This document shows, in pieces, positions 54,311-64,000 of a stretch of DNA of 64,000 bases (its first letter is position 1; every line of letters starts with the position of its first letter). Made by a program: the position numbers and the translations under genes. This DNA is from Gonapodya prolifera JEL478 (Eukaryota > Monoblepharomycota > Monoblepharidomycetes > Monoblepharidales > Gonapodyaceae): assembly GCA_001574975.1 (NCBI GenBank), contig KQ965805.1:62001-126000 (forward strand), written 5' to 3'. The notes under the pieces were generated by a model. That model searched no databases. It was not told the DNA's origin and saw nothing but the letters and a program-made list of their open reading frames with translations.

Positions 54311-54549
54311 TGCTGCTGTCTGACCGAGGTTAGAAATTTAGCCACGCTGTTTGGAAAAGTGCAGCTAAGACTGCTTTCAGCTGAAAAATAGCGTAGTTTG
54401 GATGAAACTGACTTTCTCCATCTCATACTAAGTTCGTGCGGAACTTTTGTAGGAAACTTCACAATCAATCTTGTCATTTAACTTTGATGTTCCCTCATCC
54501 AACTTTGATGTTCCCTCCGTTTCTCAAGCTGGTAACAACCTCGCTGATA
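54311..54549. other. Spacer with a short direct repeat
   Basis: AACTTTGATGTTCCCTC occurs twice (54481 and 54503). No gene seen. Confidence 0.4.
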
Positions 54550-55193
54550 TTAGACGTGTCCCTTCTTTACACTCCGTACTTCCACGCCACCACAGATGAT
54601 GAACTGTACTGCTTTCCACGTCCCGACGCGTCCACGACAACGCCCTTCCCTCCATCTCGCAACGAATCCGCGATTTCCTGCACGAACCACCAACCGTGCT
54701 GGGTCCACGGACAAGCAGGGTTCTCTGGTCTCAAACATATCTTTTTGGAGGGAATGGCGTCCACGAGGCGAGTCCATGCCAATTGATCCGATGGAGATGA
54801 AACATATCGTGCGCATGTCGACGACGGTATCAAAACATCGGCACAATACAAGTGGAAAATATCTAGCGAGATGGCGACGCATCTTATCGTCAGGATCCCT
54901 TGACGTCCAACTTTCGGGAAAACCTCCGAACACAACGGGACATATCGATTGATTGTCTCCAAATGGGTGTCCGAGGGCAAAATATGTCAAAGAATTGTGA
55001 CGGGTAACATGAGCAACAGTGTCCAGTTATCGAATGTAGGGTGAATTCCAAGCACCAAATGATTCTTGATATGTGCAGATTTGCCTGACGTCTTCAACAT
55101 CTCGAGATTTCTCATCAAAAGCGAGTCCGGAGCCTCCAATGACCCCTGAAGCTCCACTTGCAGAGAGTCCACCTGAGTAGAGACGTCCCACAA
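54550..55193 (-). pseudogene. Unknown minus-strand gene, frame unclear
   Basis: Coding-like sequence appears first as VDSLQVELQGSLEAPDSLLM (55160 downward) and HLVLGIHPTFDNWTLLLML, then in other frames as HLETINRYVPLCSEVF and WTQHGWWFVQEIADSLRDGG, ending near 54567. The start resembles the LRR-like rear part of the F-box genes at 17-18 kb in style, but no F-box was found. Frame changes at about 54990 have no clear intron. Confidence 0.3.
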
Positions 55194-55584
55194 AAATGCA
55201 AAACTACAGCACCCAGTATTTCAGCTGATCTCTCACGCTTGACTGGACTATCGCGGGCTTCAGCGGCACTTTTCCGCGCCAATGGCCGCAGCTGTAATTT
55301 TCAAATTATTATTGCATTATGATTTAATCACAGCATCCATGGAGAGATTGCAATGGAAAAGAGCCACAAATGCACTGCGGTACAAAAATGGTCAGTTACC
55401 AACATGCCCTCAAACACACCTAAAGTCGATTCCTGGCAATTGACCAATGGTTGACACCAGATGGGTTATGCATATTCCGCAGTGTATCCAAATAATATCT
55501 TAAGACAATGTTTAGGAGATCTTACCTCTACTTTACTTTATTCCGAGCTCTATAATTCATGAACCACATCAGACGAGTTCCACA
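55194..55584. other. AT-rich spacer
   Basis: No coding frame, RNA gene or repeat is supported. Confidence 0.4.
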
Positions 55585-57370
55585 CTACACTTTCCAACCA
55601 CCATCACGCACCACACTGCGTTCCTCCGTGAGCCAGTCCCGCACTTGCAGCACCTGCTCCGGTGAGAGACCGACGAGCTCCTCAAAGTATTTCTTGCGGA
55701 ATTGGAGGAAGTCCGGTTCGAATGTCTCCAACGGGTCGGGAGGCGCCTCGGCTGATGGGGCTGAGTGACGACCGAGAAGCGAGCGCCTGAGACGGGTGAA
55801 GGCGAGGTGCATTCCTTTGGGGCTGCGTTCAGGGTTGTGTAAACTATGGGATGAGACGCCGCCTTTGCTATTGAAGGAAATCAACTTACTCTGTGCTATT
55901 CAGATTCGACACTTGCTCCGGAGTCAAGTTATGTTCCTTTGCCGCACGTTGTAGGTCTTCTTCGCTCACTAATGGCGCACGTGCGGGACCTCGCGAGATT
56001 CACCAACTTCGCAAGATTGTAAAAGTGCTCCTCAACACTCACGCTTCCGAATATCCTGACTCGCGCCATAATCCCTTGCGACCAAATCCACATCCACGCC
56101 CGCCGCCCAAGCCAAAAAGACCGCGGCGGTCATTCCCGCCCGATCCTTGCCCGCAGTGCAGTGCAGGACGAAGGGCGTTCCGTCTTTCAGGATGTGGTCG
56201 CACATGGCCCGTACGGCAGATACTATTTTGAGTGCTACTTGGGAGTACACGTAGCCGAATCCTTCGGTGCCGGAGGAGTATAGGGAGAACCTGCAAAGGT
56301 GTTTTGGAGCGACATGTCCTCGTAGATTCAAGGACTGTAACTTGGAATCAAGCTCACCTCATACCCATCGCCATCGGGCTATAGTCGTCGTCCAAATACG
56401 CTGGGGCGTACACCCGCTTGATGCCGTGCTTTCTAAAGAGGTCCTCGCCCGTGCCGTACTTGGCGCACTCACCCACCGACCTCAGGTCAAACACGGTGCG
56501 AATGTCGTGTTGCAGCATAGTTTGGACGCCGGTTTCTGTGATGCCGCCCGGACTTTCGATACCCAATACGAGCCGTCGGACCTTTGGAAGCAAAACGATG
56601 ACAACAAAAAAGATACTCACTGCCCCGACCGCCACAGCCGTCCCACTCTCGTCACACGCCCTTCACGAGTGGGGTACCCACAGATGTGCCTAAAGTTCTG
56701 GACGCCCTCCACGTCGAGTACACGACCGGGTCCGTATTGTGTCCACCAGGCTCTCATTGTGTGTTCGTTTTCCAGAAGCCAGTCGGAAAGCTCTTTTGGT
56801 GTGGAAGTGGTGGGAAACGCGTGGTAGAAAAGTGGTGTAGAGGGGACTGTAAGGAGGTGTTAGAGATGTCGAACAACGCTCCTCTAAGTGACCAGTTGAA
56901 TAATACTCACAAACATTGGGCGACGTGGACCCAATAGTGGCAAGGAATCGTACTGAGACTTCTGGATGCTCCTTGACGATTTTCCCTACCAGGCTGGCGA
57001 CTAAGGTGATGAAGTAATCCGTCATTTTCGATTCTTTTGTGCACCTGTAGGTCCACCAATTCGAACCTCCACCAATGGCGATGATTCCTTGAACTTCCCA
57101 GCCTTTTGACCGCAAAAAGAGGATGGTCCCAAGAAGATCCTCCTGCATCGTTGACAGACATAGTCAGGGTTATATTGAAACTGGGCCAAATGAACATACG
57201 AACCGACTGCACGCTCTCAAGGGTGTACACAGAGTAGGGCAAAGCATCCGCGATATTGCCGACAGCTCTTTTCAACCCCGAATCCCCCACGATGGCGAGA
57301 ACCAGCTTGCGAAAGTTGCTGTGATCGCTCGAGAATCGCTTCAACCACAGGTTGCCAGTCCTTTCCACTC
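55585..57370 (-). CDS. Protein phosphatase of the IphP/tyrosine-specific (Y_phosphatase3) family
   Basis: Exons 57370-57204, 57142-56911, 56846-56621, 56552-56358, 56290-56043, 55989-55890 and 55822-55585 are mutually in phase. The core matches bacterial and fungal IphP-type dual-specificity phosphatases: LDVEGVQNFRHICGYPT, RVGRLWRSG, ITETGVQTML, IRTVFDLRS, and the P-loop VLHCTAGKDRAG with catalytic Cys and Arg. A C-terminal tail contains TPEQV and an LTEE motif. The N-terminal 130 residues (LVLAIVGDSGLKRAVGNIAD, EVQGIIAIGGGSNWW) are not recognised and may belong to a separate gene. The first exon with the start codon was not found, because an open plus-strand gene covers that place. Confidence 0.72.
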
Positions 57371-57787
57371 CTGAAGAGATGGTTACCGTAAGAGCGTTGG
57401 GAGATGCGTACGATGGGACGTGCTCCGACGGGTTCCAGACAGGCGGCTATGAAAATGTCGGAATCGGAGTCACATCACAGGAGGGAGAAGATGGTGAGTT
57501 TCAGGTCCAGGTTCGCACAGCGAGCAGCAGCTTTCTTACAGCATCATCACCGGGGATTTCCCAAACCATTTGTTGGGTTGGAAGCTGAAGGTATGTTTGA
57601 TTCCGGATGGTCGTTGCCGATCCCTCGTGCGTTCAACAGGGCCGACAGCTCACCGGCATCCGCCTCAAGCGTCACGGTGTATATTAACACTGTCTCGCAT
57701 GTTCATTATTACGACTGGGATGTCCTTTTAGCTGGCCCTGCAAAAAGTGTTCCCACGTTTGTAACTGATGGAAGATGTATTGCGTAA
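57370..57787 (+). CDS. Unknown gene, 5' part only
   Basis: ATG at 57370, a first exon of 112-113 nt ending at GTGAGTTTC (GIGVTSQEGED), a 38-nt or longer intron, and an exon open to 57784 (GFPKPFVGLEAEGMFDSGW, VYINTVSHVHYYDWDVLLAG) ending at a GTAAGT donor. The next exon should follow, but a retroelement fossil lies there, so the gene may be split by the insertion or have lost its 3' part. It overlaps the head of the minus-strand phosphatase gene. No family recognised. Confidence 0.35.
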
Positions 57788-57989
57788 GTGGTTACAGCTA
57801 TAAATAGACTAGAGATGTATGCTAGAGACACGAATCTTGAAAAGAAGTGAAGAACGAAACGAACGTACCGAAGACGAAAGCGATCCCACCTCGCCCAGAA
57901 CGGAGTCCGTTTTCAATTTGGTAGCACCGTCCGGTTCCGACCCCACCGAGACGACCACGAACGTTACGACAGCGACTCACCTGAGCTAT

Positions 57990-59410
57990 TAATCCAGACG
58001 ACGCACCGCCGCCGCAGAATCCTGACCCCATGTCGATGTTGGCATCCGCCATGGCCCAACTCAACCAAACCGTCCAGCAACAGCACCAACTCTTCCAGCT
58101 CCTGTTAGAAAACCAGCAGGCACCAGCAGTACCGTCGAATTCACAGTCGACACTCAACGCCCAGCTCCACATGTTTCATGGACGCTCTGGTGAAAGCGTC
58201 TCGACGTGGTTGTTCCAGATCGAAGAGGTCTTCCGCGCCAAGAACATCCCGGAATCGAAACGCGTTCCTTTCGCTGCCAGTTCCTTGCGTGATGCCGCCC
58301 TGCAATGGTAGCAGAACGTGGTCGCAGAATCCTCTCCTCACCTTTCAGCAGCTCCACGACGCCATAACATTAGCATTCCAGTCTCCGAACTTCCAGCATG
58401 TCCTCCGTGGTCAGCTCCGTGAGCTGAAACAGACCGCCACCATGCCCGACTACGTTTACGCGTTCCGCACCATCATCGGTCAATCCAGAACATGAACGAA
58501 CTCGACCAGGTCACCCTATTCGTTGAAGGACTCCGTGGACGAACGAAGCAGGAAGTCCACTACCTTTCGCCCGAAGCCCTGGAAGAAGCGATTTCAGCAG
58601 CCATCAAGTTCGACGCAGCAATGTCTGGAGTCAACTCACCATTCCGAAGACCCAACCCCTTCCAGTCAGCAATCCCGTCGTCATCCTCGTTTGGTTATCA
58701 CCCTAGCGACACACTCAGTACCGGAACTCCCATGGAGATCGACAGTGTCTTCCTCACCGAAGCCCAGAAGCTCGAATACCGCCAGAAGGGACTCTGCTTC
58801 CGATGCAGCAAACGTGGCCACCTCAGTCGCGACTGCCCCAACAAGCGATCGGGAAACGGCAAGACTTGTAGAGGACCTGCGCTCTGCAGGTCGTGATATG
58901 GAACATCCCCGAAACGGACAGAAGAACGCGACATTTGGACACTCAACGACACCGCCGACAACACAGAGATCCACCGAACGACACCTCGAAACCTTCGCGA
59001 TCGACGTAGCTCCTGGTACTCCCGAGATGGATCGCCACTATGCTCCGATTCCCCCCGAAACCCTAGAAACCCCAGACACCGAACCGAATCCACAGAACGA
59101 CTTGGACGACGATGATGGCCTTGCTTGGCTTGGCCAGATTTCGATTGACGACGACGAGCCGACGAACGATGGAACGAAGAACAAATCGAATGGAAGTTTG
59201 AAACACCTAAACTGAACACACCGACACCCGAACGACACGACTTACCCTTGAACGATACGCCCGACGACACTCTTTTGGAAATTTGCTACACTGGCACAAT
59301 CGACACCGAACCCGCACTTGTTACTTTGGACCCGAACTCAGATGATAACCTCATCTCGAGCGCATTCGTTGAATTGAACCCGGACATCAAACAACCGAAC
59401 GACCTACTAC
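57990..59410 (+). mobile_element. LTR-retroelement gag fossil (Ty3/gypsy-like)
   Basis: A gag-type region: a Gln-rich N-terminal part, a capsid-like core and a CCHC zinc knuckle (CFRCSKRGHLSRDC), followed by an acidic tail. No protease, reverse transcriptase or integrase and no terminal repeats were recognised, so only part of an element remains. It is broken, with at least two breaks. Limits are approximate. It lies directly behind a donor-like site of the plus-strand gene at 57370. Age cannot be estimated without a second copy. Confidence 0.7.
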
Positions 59411-60059
59411 GTTACAGTGACTCTTAAGATGAATGACTACGACGAGTACTTGAAGTTCCTTGTTGTCTCATGGGATCTGCCTTTGGACATCATCCATCGC
59501 AAGAATTGGCACTACCCACCATCTTCTACGATGTTTGCCTCTTCCGCCATCCAACTATCAATTTCTCTTCCTCCCGTGCTCCCCGTTTGCAATCGGATCG
59601 CATGGACTTTTTCGTCGTCCCGGGGTCGATCTTCACATACTCGGGCGGGCTTCACCCCGTTTTTGACCCAGATGAACCGACTTGGAACTTCGAGGTGGAC
59701 ATGGCGAAGGACACGATCGCGAGAGCGAGAGGCATCAAGGACATAATTGTGTTTGGTGAAGTTTACCTGAACGTAATGTTTTGATCGCCACCATAATTTT
59801 CGATTCAGGGTTCCGCCATCCAATTTCGAAATGGAAGGTCGAGCGTCGACTCTTAAACGACGCTCTGTGTTGGCTCTTACCTATCACCGTCCTTGGAATG
59901 CGGTGCGTGCCCGACCCTGTTCTTCTTATGAACATCATAACTGACTGATCAAGACTTTGCGACCAAAACCAGTTTGAACTTACTAACCCATTCACTGTTC
60001 TTTGCGGGAGCAGCCTTGTCGCTAGCATCCCACTAATATGACCAAGTCTATGGCAACGT
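59411..60059. other. Unresolved sequence between retroelement fossil and SnoaL relic
   Basis: A plus-strand frame at 59470-59784 has coding-like parts (DMAKDTIARARGIKDIIVFG, FVVPGSIFTYSGGLHPVF). It may be host sequence beyond the insertion or part of the element. No family assigned. Confidence 0.3.
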
Positions 60060-60664
60060 CCTGCTGAACGAGAACAAGGCATTCGTCCTCAAGGCCGTGA
60101 CGGAACTCTACCGTGGACAAGAATGTGACTGCCGTTGATAAGTACTGGTCTCCGAATTATATTCAACTCAACCCGTGAGCATCCCCCGCAGCTACGTTTA
60201 ATCGAGCCTTTCTAAGCCACTCTTTGTTTTATTAGCGGTTTCCCCAATGGTCTTGCACCTTTGAAGAACCTCACCGCTATCTTTGGGAAGTTCTCATACG
60301 AGACTGGATTCGTCGTTTCATCTGGTCCCATCTTTGCCATTCGTTCTCGCCTCACTCCTGCAAATGGAAACGCCACGGTTTGGCTCCGGCACTGCGGCGC
60401 TCAGGCCCTTCATTGAGTTCCTCGCTTCCAACTCCAACGGTGCTGTTTTATACGAGACCGCATTCTCTCTCGCTCCAAATGTGACATCGCCTTTTTGCAC
60501 TCGCGCAGCACTGGAGTTGGTATTGTCGTCGACACGTTCCGCTTCAGGGAAGGTCGATTTGTCGAGCACTGGGACATAGTTCAGACTGAAGTGCCCAAGA
60601 ACCCAACCACAAGTGGAAATGCCATGTTTGATCCAGAGGAATTCTCGCTCCAGTTTGCTTACTA
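60060..60664 (+). pseudogene. SnoaL/NTF2-like protein, broken
   Basis: The fold of small polyketide-cyclase-like SnoaL proteins can be followed: NENKAFVLKAVTELYR, NVTAVDKYWSPNYIQLNP, an intron of about 66 nt, GFPNGLAPLKNLTAIFGKF, and the end VVDTFRFREGRFVEHWD followed by a Pro/Asn-rich tail (IVQTEVPKNPTTSGNAMF). In intact members EHWD ends the cone-shaped barrel. One frame break lies in the first exon and at least two in the second. A metabolic role, as in other SnoaL-like proteins, is likely but undefined. Confidence 0.65.
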
Positions 60665-61039
60665 ACCGCAGCATTTCATTACTTAATACCCATAAGAGTT
60701 CTTTTTTATATATGAAGCACGAGCAAGTAATGCATAAAGATCACTCCAGACTTCGCGAATTGCTATGGTTGCATCGAGCCGAACGTATGTATTCGAGCCG
60801 AAATATCCACGGCCTGTATTGTGTTGTTTTCTTACTTTTATCACGGTACTCCCACTGATCAGCGCAAATACGGGGTAAGAAATACTTACAGCTTTGTAGT
60901 TACAAGTCTCTCTATGTATTTTGAAACAAGAACGAATGGGAGTCTCGTCAAGTGTCGCGGTGGGGAATTGTAGGTCGATGGTGGAACAGCCGTGCCACTT
61001 CTATTCATTTACTTCAAGGAATCCAATTCAAAGTTTCCC
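60665..61039. promoter_or_regulatory. AT-rich spacer before the phospholipase
   Basis: An AT-rich stretch with TTTATATAT near 60705 and poly(A)-signal-like sequences; probably 3' flank of the relic and promoter of the next gene. Confidence 0.3.
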
Positions 61040-64000
61040 ATGTCCACACACGCGGAGGCAACAGACCCTCCACCGGTCCACGCCCGCTTTTTTCATGCCA
61101 CTGACGTGCCCAAACGAGACGAATCGCACTTCCGCTTCCAGTCGGGGATGCAAGATGGACACGACCTGATTCGGCCGGGGCCAGCGAGGTGGAAACCGTT
61201 CAGCGTGGAGGAGTCGGAGAGGATTGAGGCTATGTGGAGGGAAGCAAGAGTGGTACGTTTGTGTGCTACATGAGGGAAGAAGAAGACCCGTTTGAGGCCT
61301 GAAGTGCGGAGTAATGTGATGCAGACCTCTCAACCTCGCTGCGATGGAGAGCCGTTCAAGGTCCAAGTCGGTCAAGACCTTCTGTTTGAAGTTGACGTTA
61401 CTGCCATGGAGCTGTCTTCCATCTACTGGTTAGTTTTCCTTCTCAAGACTCGCGTCACATGACGTCACCATGATCAATAGGAAAGGTCCTGTCTACGAGG
61501 TTCGCCGAGCTATCTGGTTTTTTTCGTCAGCGGAGGGGTTCTCTCCTTGCGACGCCGTGCTGACGGAGCAGATTGAGCGAGGGTATTTGGACATGAGGGG
61601 TTGGGTCGATGTGAGGCAGAGCGACGGCACGACGGAGAAAAAGACAGGCCCTTTGGACTTCCAACCGAATGGGACTAAGCAAATAGAGTCAGGTCTGACT
61701 ATACATCCTCCTACATCACCCGCCATTCTGTCTACGGAGATACCTCCAACACCATTCACATTCTTCAGCTCAAGTACGTCCTACTTCCAACCACCACCCC
61801 GCGCACCCACACTCCCCAAAATCTCCCAAACACTCCTCCACGCCGAATCCCTTGCCGGAATCTCCACCCCGACCGCCCTGTACGAGGACCGTGAGCCGGG
61901 GGACCCACAAGCGCGGCGACTCAACTCGATCGCGGACCGGATTTGGGAGAAGAAAGTGGACCTCGAAGGCCCGTATAAGGGGCAGTATGTTGTGTTTCCG
62001 GGTGGGGTGGATGGATGGTGGTTTTCGGAGGGGGTGAGTTGAGCGTTGTTTGGGGTCACCGGCGGTTGGAGTGAAGAAGGGGTTTGACGAATACAGATAA
62101 CTTCGAGTTTGGTGTCGGGGTTGTATCTTCGGCTGACAAATGGGGCGAATCTCGGTGGGACGAAGTTGGTCAAGGGATTTGATAATCTTCCTGGTGAGTG
62201 ATCACGTCCGTGTTTAACAACCATTTGGGACATGCCTTACGAAGCATACCCCAGATGACTCCCAAGCCAAGACAGTGTCCGAGCCGGAAAACGCACCAAA
62301 GCACGTCCCTGCCAATGTACCGCAACGCTCGGAGGAATCAGAAGACAACCGCCACCTCATCCTTGTCGTCCACGGCATTGGCGCCAAACTCGCCGAGCAG
62401 TTTGAGAACTCCACGTTCCTGGGCCAAGTCGATCGGCTACGGTACAATATCAAGAGTCAGCTCGGCAACCGGTCGGACGCTGTGGTTGTGATTCCGGTTC
62501 AGTGGCGGCAGGTGCTTGAGGATCGTGAAGAACCCTCGACAAACACCCACCCCACCATTCCAACGACCCTTCTTCAAGAGATCACTCTTCCCTCCATCCC
62601 CTCAGTAAAGGCCGTCGGGGCAACCCTCGCAGTCGACGTGCTCGTCTACATGACCCCGCGCTATCGTGCTGCGATTTTGGAAGGTCTCGCCACGGAGCTC
62701 AACTTCGTCGTTGGGGAGTGGAAGAAACGGAATCCGAAGTGGAGGGGCGGGCTGAGTCTGGTGGGGCATTCGTTGGGGAGCTGTTTGGTGTGGGATGTGT
62801 TGGAACGTGGCGGCGTTGTCGTGGAGGGCGGTGCGGAAGGGAAGGAAGCGACAACGGTCGAGCGGAATCCGAGCCTTGCGGAAGACGACGCACCTGGAGG
62901 GGGAGCACAGCCGAAGGAAAACGCGATTGGAGGCTTGTCGACAGCCGTTTTCACACTTCTCACGTTCACAGTCGAAAATTTCTTTGGTGAGTGGAGAGAT
63001 CTAATCACAGATACTTTGTTTGATGACGACTTGTTCACATGCTGCCGCTGTGATCGTGCAGCGATTGGATCACCATTACCCTTGTTTCTAGTTCTTCATC
63101 GTCACCCAGCGACCCTAGAGGCTTCTGACTTTCCCCCTTGTGGAGCTTTTTACAAGTAAGCTTTGTGCCGCACCCCGCATGGTGGTTCGAAGCCCCAAGA
63201 TGTGACATTATTGTTATGTCCAGCGTCTTCGATCCATTCGACCCCATCGCTCATCGCATCGAACCTCTTGTCAGTCGATCGTGGTCTGCAGTGCCGCCGG
63301 CACCGACCATACAAACGGTGGATCAGCCAGGGCCATGTCAGAACGACGTCAAAGAGAAACCCTCCAATGACCAGGAGTCTAGATCTTCGCGCCTCGGAAT
63401 CGCTAATAGTGTGATCACTTTGGTCGAGGGACTTGTGGAGAGGGTTCGCGGAGTGGACGCTCGTGAACCTACAGCGAATTCGCTGGATGGAGAGTCTTTG
63501 TCAGTGCGTGGAGACTCGGCGTTGATATCGTTCAATCCACAATTGGAGGAAACCTTTGTGCTTCAGGCGCGGATTCAGAACACTGGAGCAGTGACCATCG
63601 ACAAATCAACAACTCCTTCAAATGTTGATCGAATATCGCCAAGCGACCTGGGCCAAGCGATCCCCCCAAGTGTCGCTGACAGTACGACCGTGCTTCCGGA
63701 GCAGGGAGGAGGTTCGTCGGCCACCGAACCAAAGGAAAGAATCCACGGGGAGAGCATCTTGAGTCAAATTAATCCAAAGAGAAACCGCTTGGATTTTACG
63801 TTCTCGTCTTCCGAAAGCTCCCTCGGCAACATTGCAATGCTCAGCAGCGCGAGTGCGTACTGGAGTGCTGCCACCGCGCACAACTCATACTGGGAATCTA
63901 CTGAGGTGTGTTATTGTTTGTGCGATTGTGATAGACGCACATCGTGCAATATTGTTATTGTCCTCGTTTGATCAACATAGATGGCGAAGTTCATCGTGGA
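61040..64000 (+). CDS. DDHD-domain phospholipase A1 (phosphatidic acid-preferring), 3' end beyond the window
   Basis: Exons 61040-61252, 61325-61428, 61481-62033, 62097-62193, 62255-62986, 63062-63155, 63224-63905 and 63981 to the edge; all junctions in phase, 831 residues so far. The N-terminal FHATDVPKRDES, ARWKPFSVEES and PVYEVRRAIWFF are typical of intracellular PA-PLA1 (DDHD1/2, yeast YOR022C). The lipase part begins HLILVVHGIGAK and has GHSLGS with Ser495 as nucleophile. The DDHD domain follows: FFAIGSPLPLFLVL, VFDPFDPIAHRIEPL, LDFTF, and HNSYWESTE then MAKFIV. The linker before LDF is long, Ser/Thr rich and unconserved. Such enzymes act at ER/Golgi membranes. Intact as far as seen. Confidence 0.92.

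Noticed and set aside
63180-63205. B-box-like GGTTCGAAGCC as part of a tRNA
   Set aside because: It lies inside an intron of the phospholipase and has no matching 5' half.
1-64000. CRISPR arrays, operons, bacterial promoters or Shine-Dalgarno sites
   Set aside because: The window is intron-rich eukaryotic DNA; no regularly spaced repeats or bacterial signals were found.

Overview
The window is nuclear DNA of a eukaryote, most likely a fungus of an early-diverging (chytrid-like) kind. The evidence is a mitochondrial acetylornithine aminotransferase with a presequence, a GH18 chitinase relic, GPI-type secreted glycoside hydrolases, F-box and Sel1/TKL-kinase families, and very intron-rich genes. 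Introns are mostly 46-118 nt with GTRAGT-type donors and CAG/TAG acceptors. No marker pins the taxon, and a relic phosphoenolpyruvate carboxylase (PEPC) is unusual for fungi. There are no operons, CRISPR arrays or complete tRNA or rRNA genes.

Layout. 1-4.1 kb: minus-strand F-box-like gene running off the left edge, a decayed TKL kinase and an unknown ORF. 4.5-6.3 kb: ARG8-type aminotransferase. 6.9-11.2 kb: GH18 relic, small secreted protein, metallophosphoesterase. 11.3-15.1 kb: multi-pass membrane protein, disordered protein, small unknown gene. 15.6-27.6 kb: low-complexity and F-box-family genes, several with broken frames. 27.7-31.8 kb: PEPC relic. 32.2-40.9 kb: compact housekeeping block with a PAS-kinase-like kinase, tRNA-dihydrouridine synthase 3, TPR/His-rich membrane protein and mitochondrial ribosomal protein uL6m. 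41-42.3 kb: broken MFS transporter. 42.6-49.3 kb: two tandem GH26-like genes, one carrying a DNA-transposon insertion (which contains the assembly gap) in its 3' flank. 49.9-52.5 kb: two TKL/Sel1 kinase relics meeting tail to tail. 52.7-57.8 kb: unknown gene, LRR protein, protein phosphatase. 58-59.4 kb: gag-type retroelement fossil. 60-60.7 kb: SnoaL-like relic. 61-64 kb: DDHD phospholipase running off the right edge.

The strongest observations concern gene structure. Several gene models close in frame to the base only if very small exons are accepted: 2 nt (metallophosphoesterase, restoring its D-x-H metal motif), 4 nt (conserved in both GH26-like paralogs), 15 nt and 20 nt. One gene has its ATG split A|TG by an intron. 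The GH26-like pair also shows one clean intron presence/absence difference and an occupied/empty transposon site. The PEPC relic has lost two active-site residues as well as its reading frame. All gene models were derived by eye from the sequence; none is supported here by transcripts or database searches.
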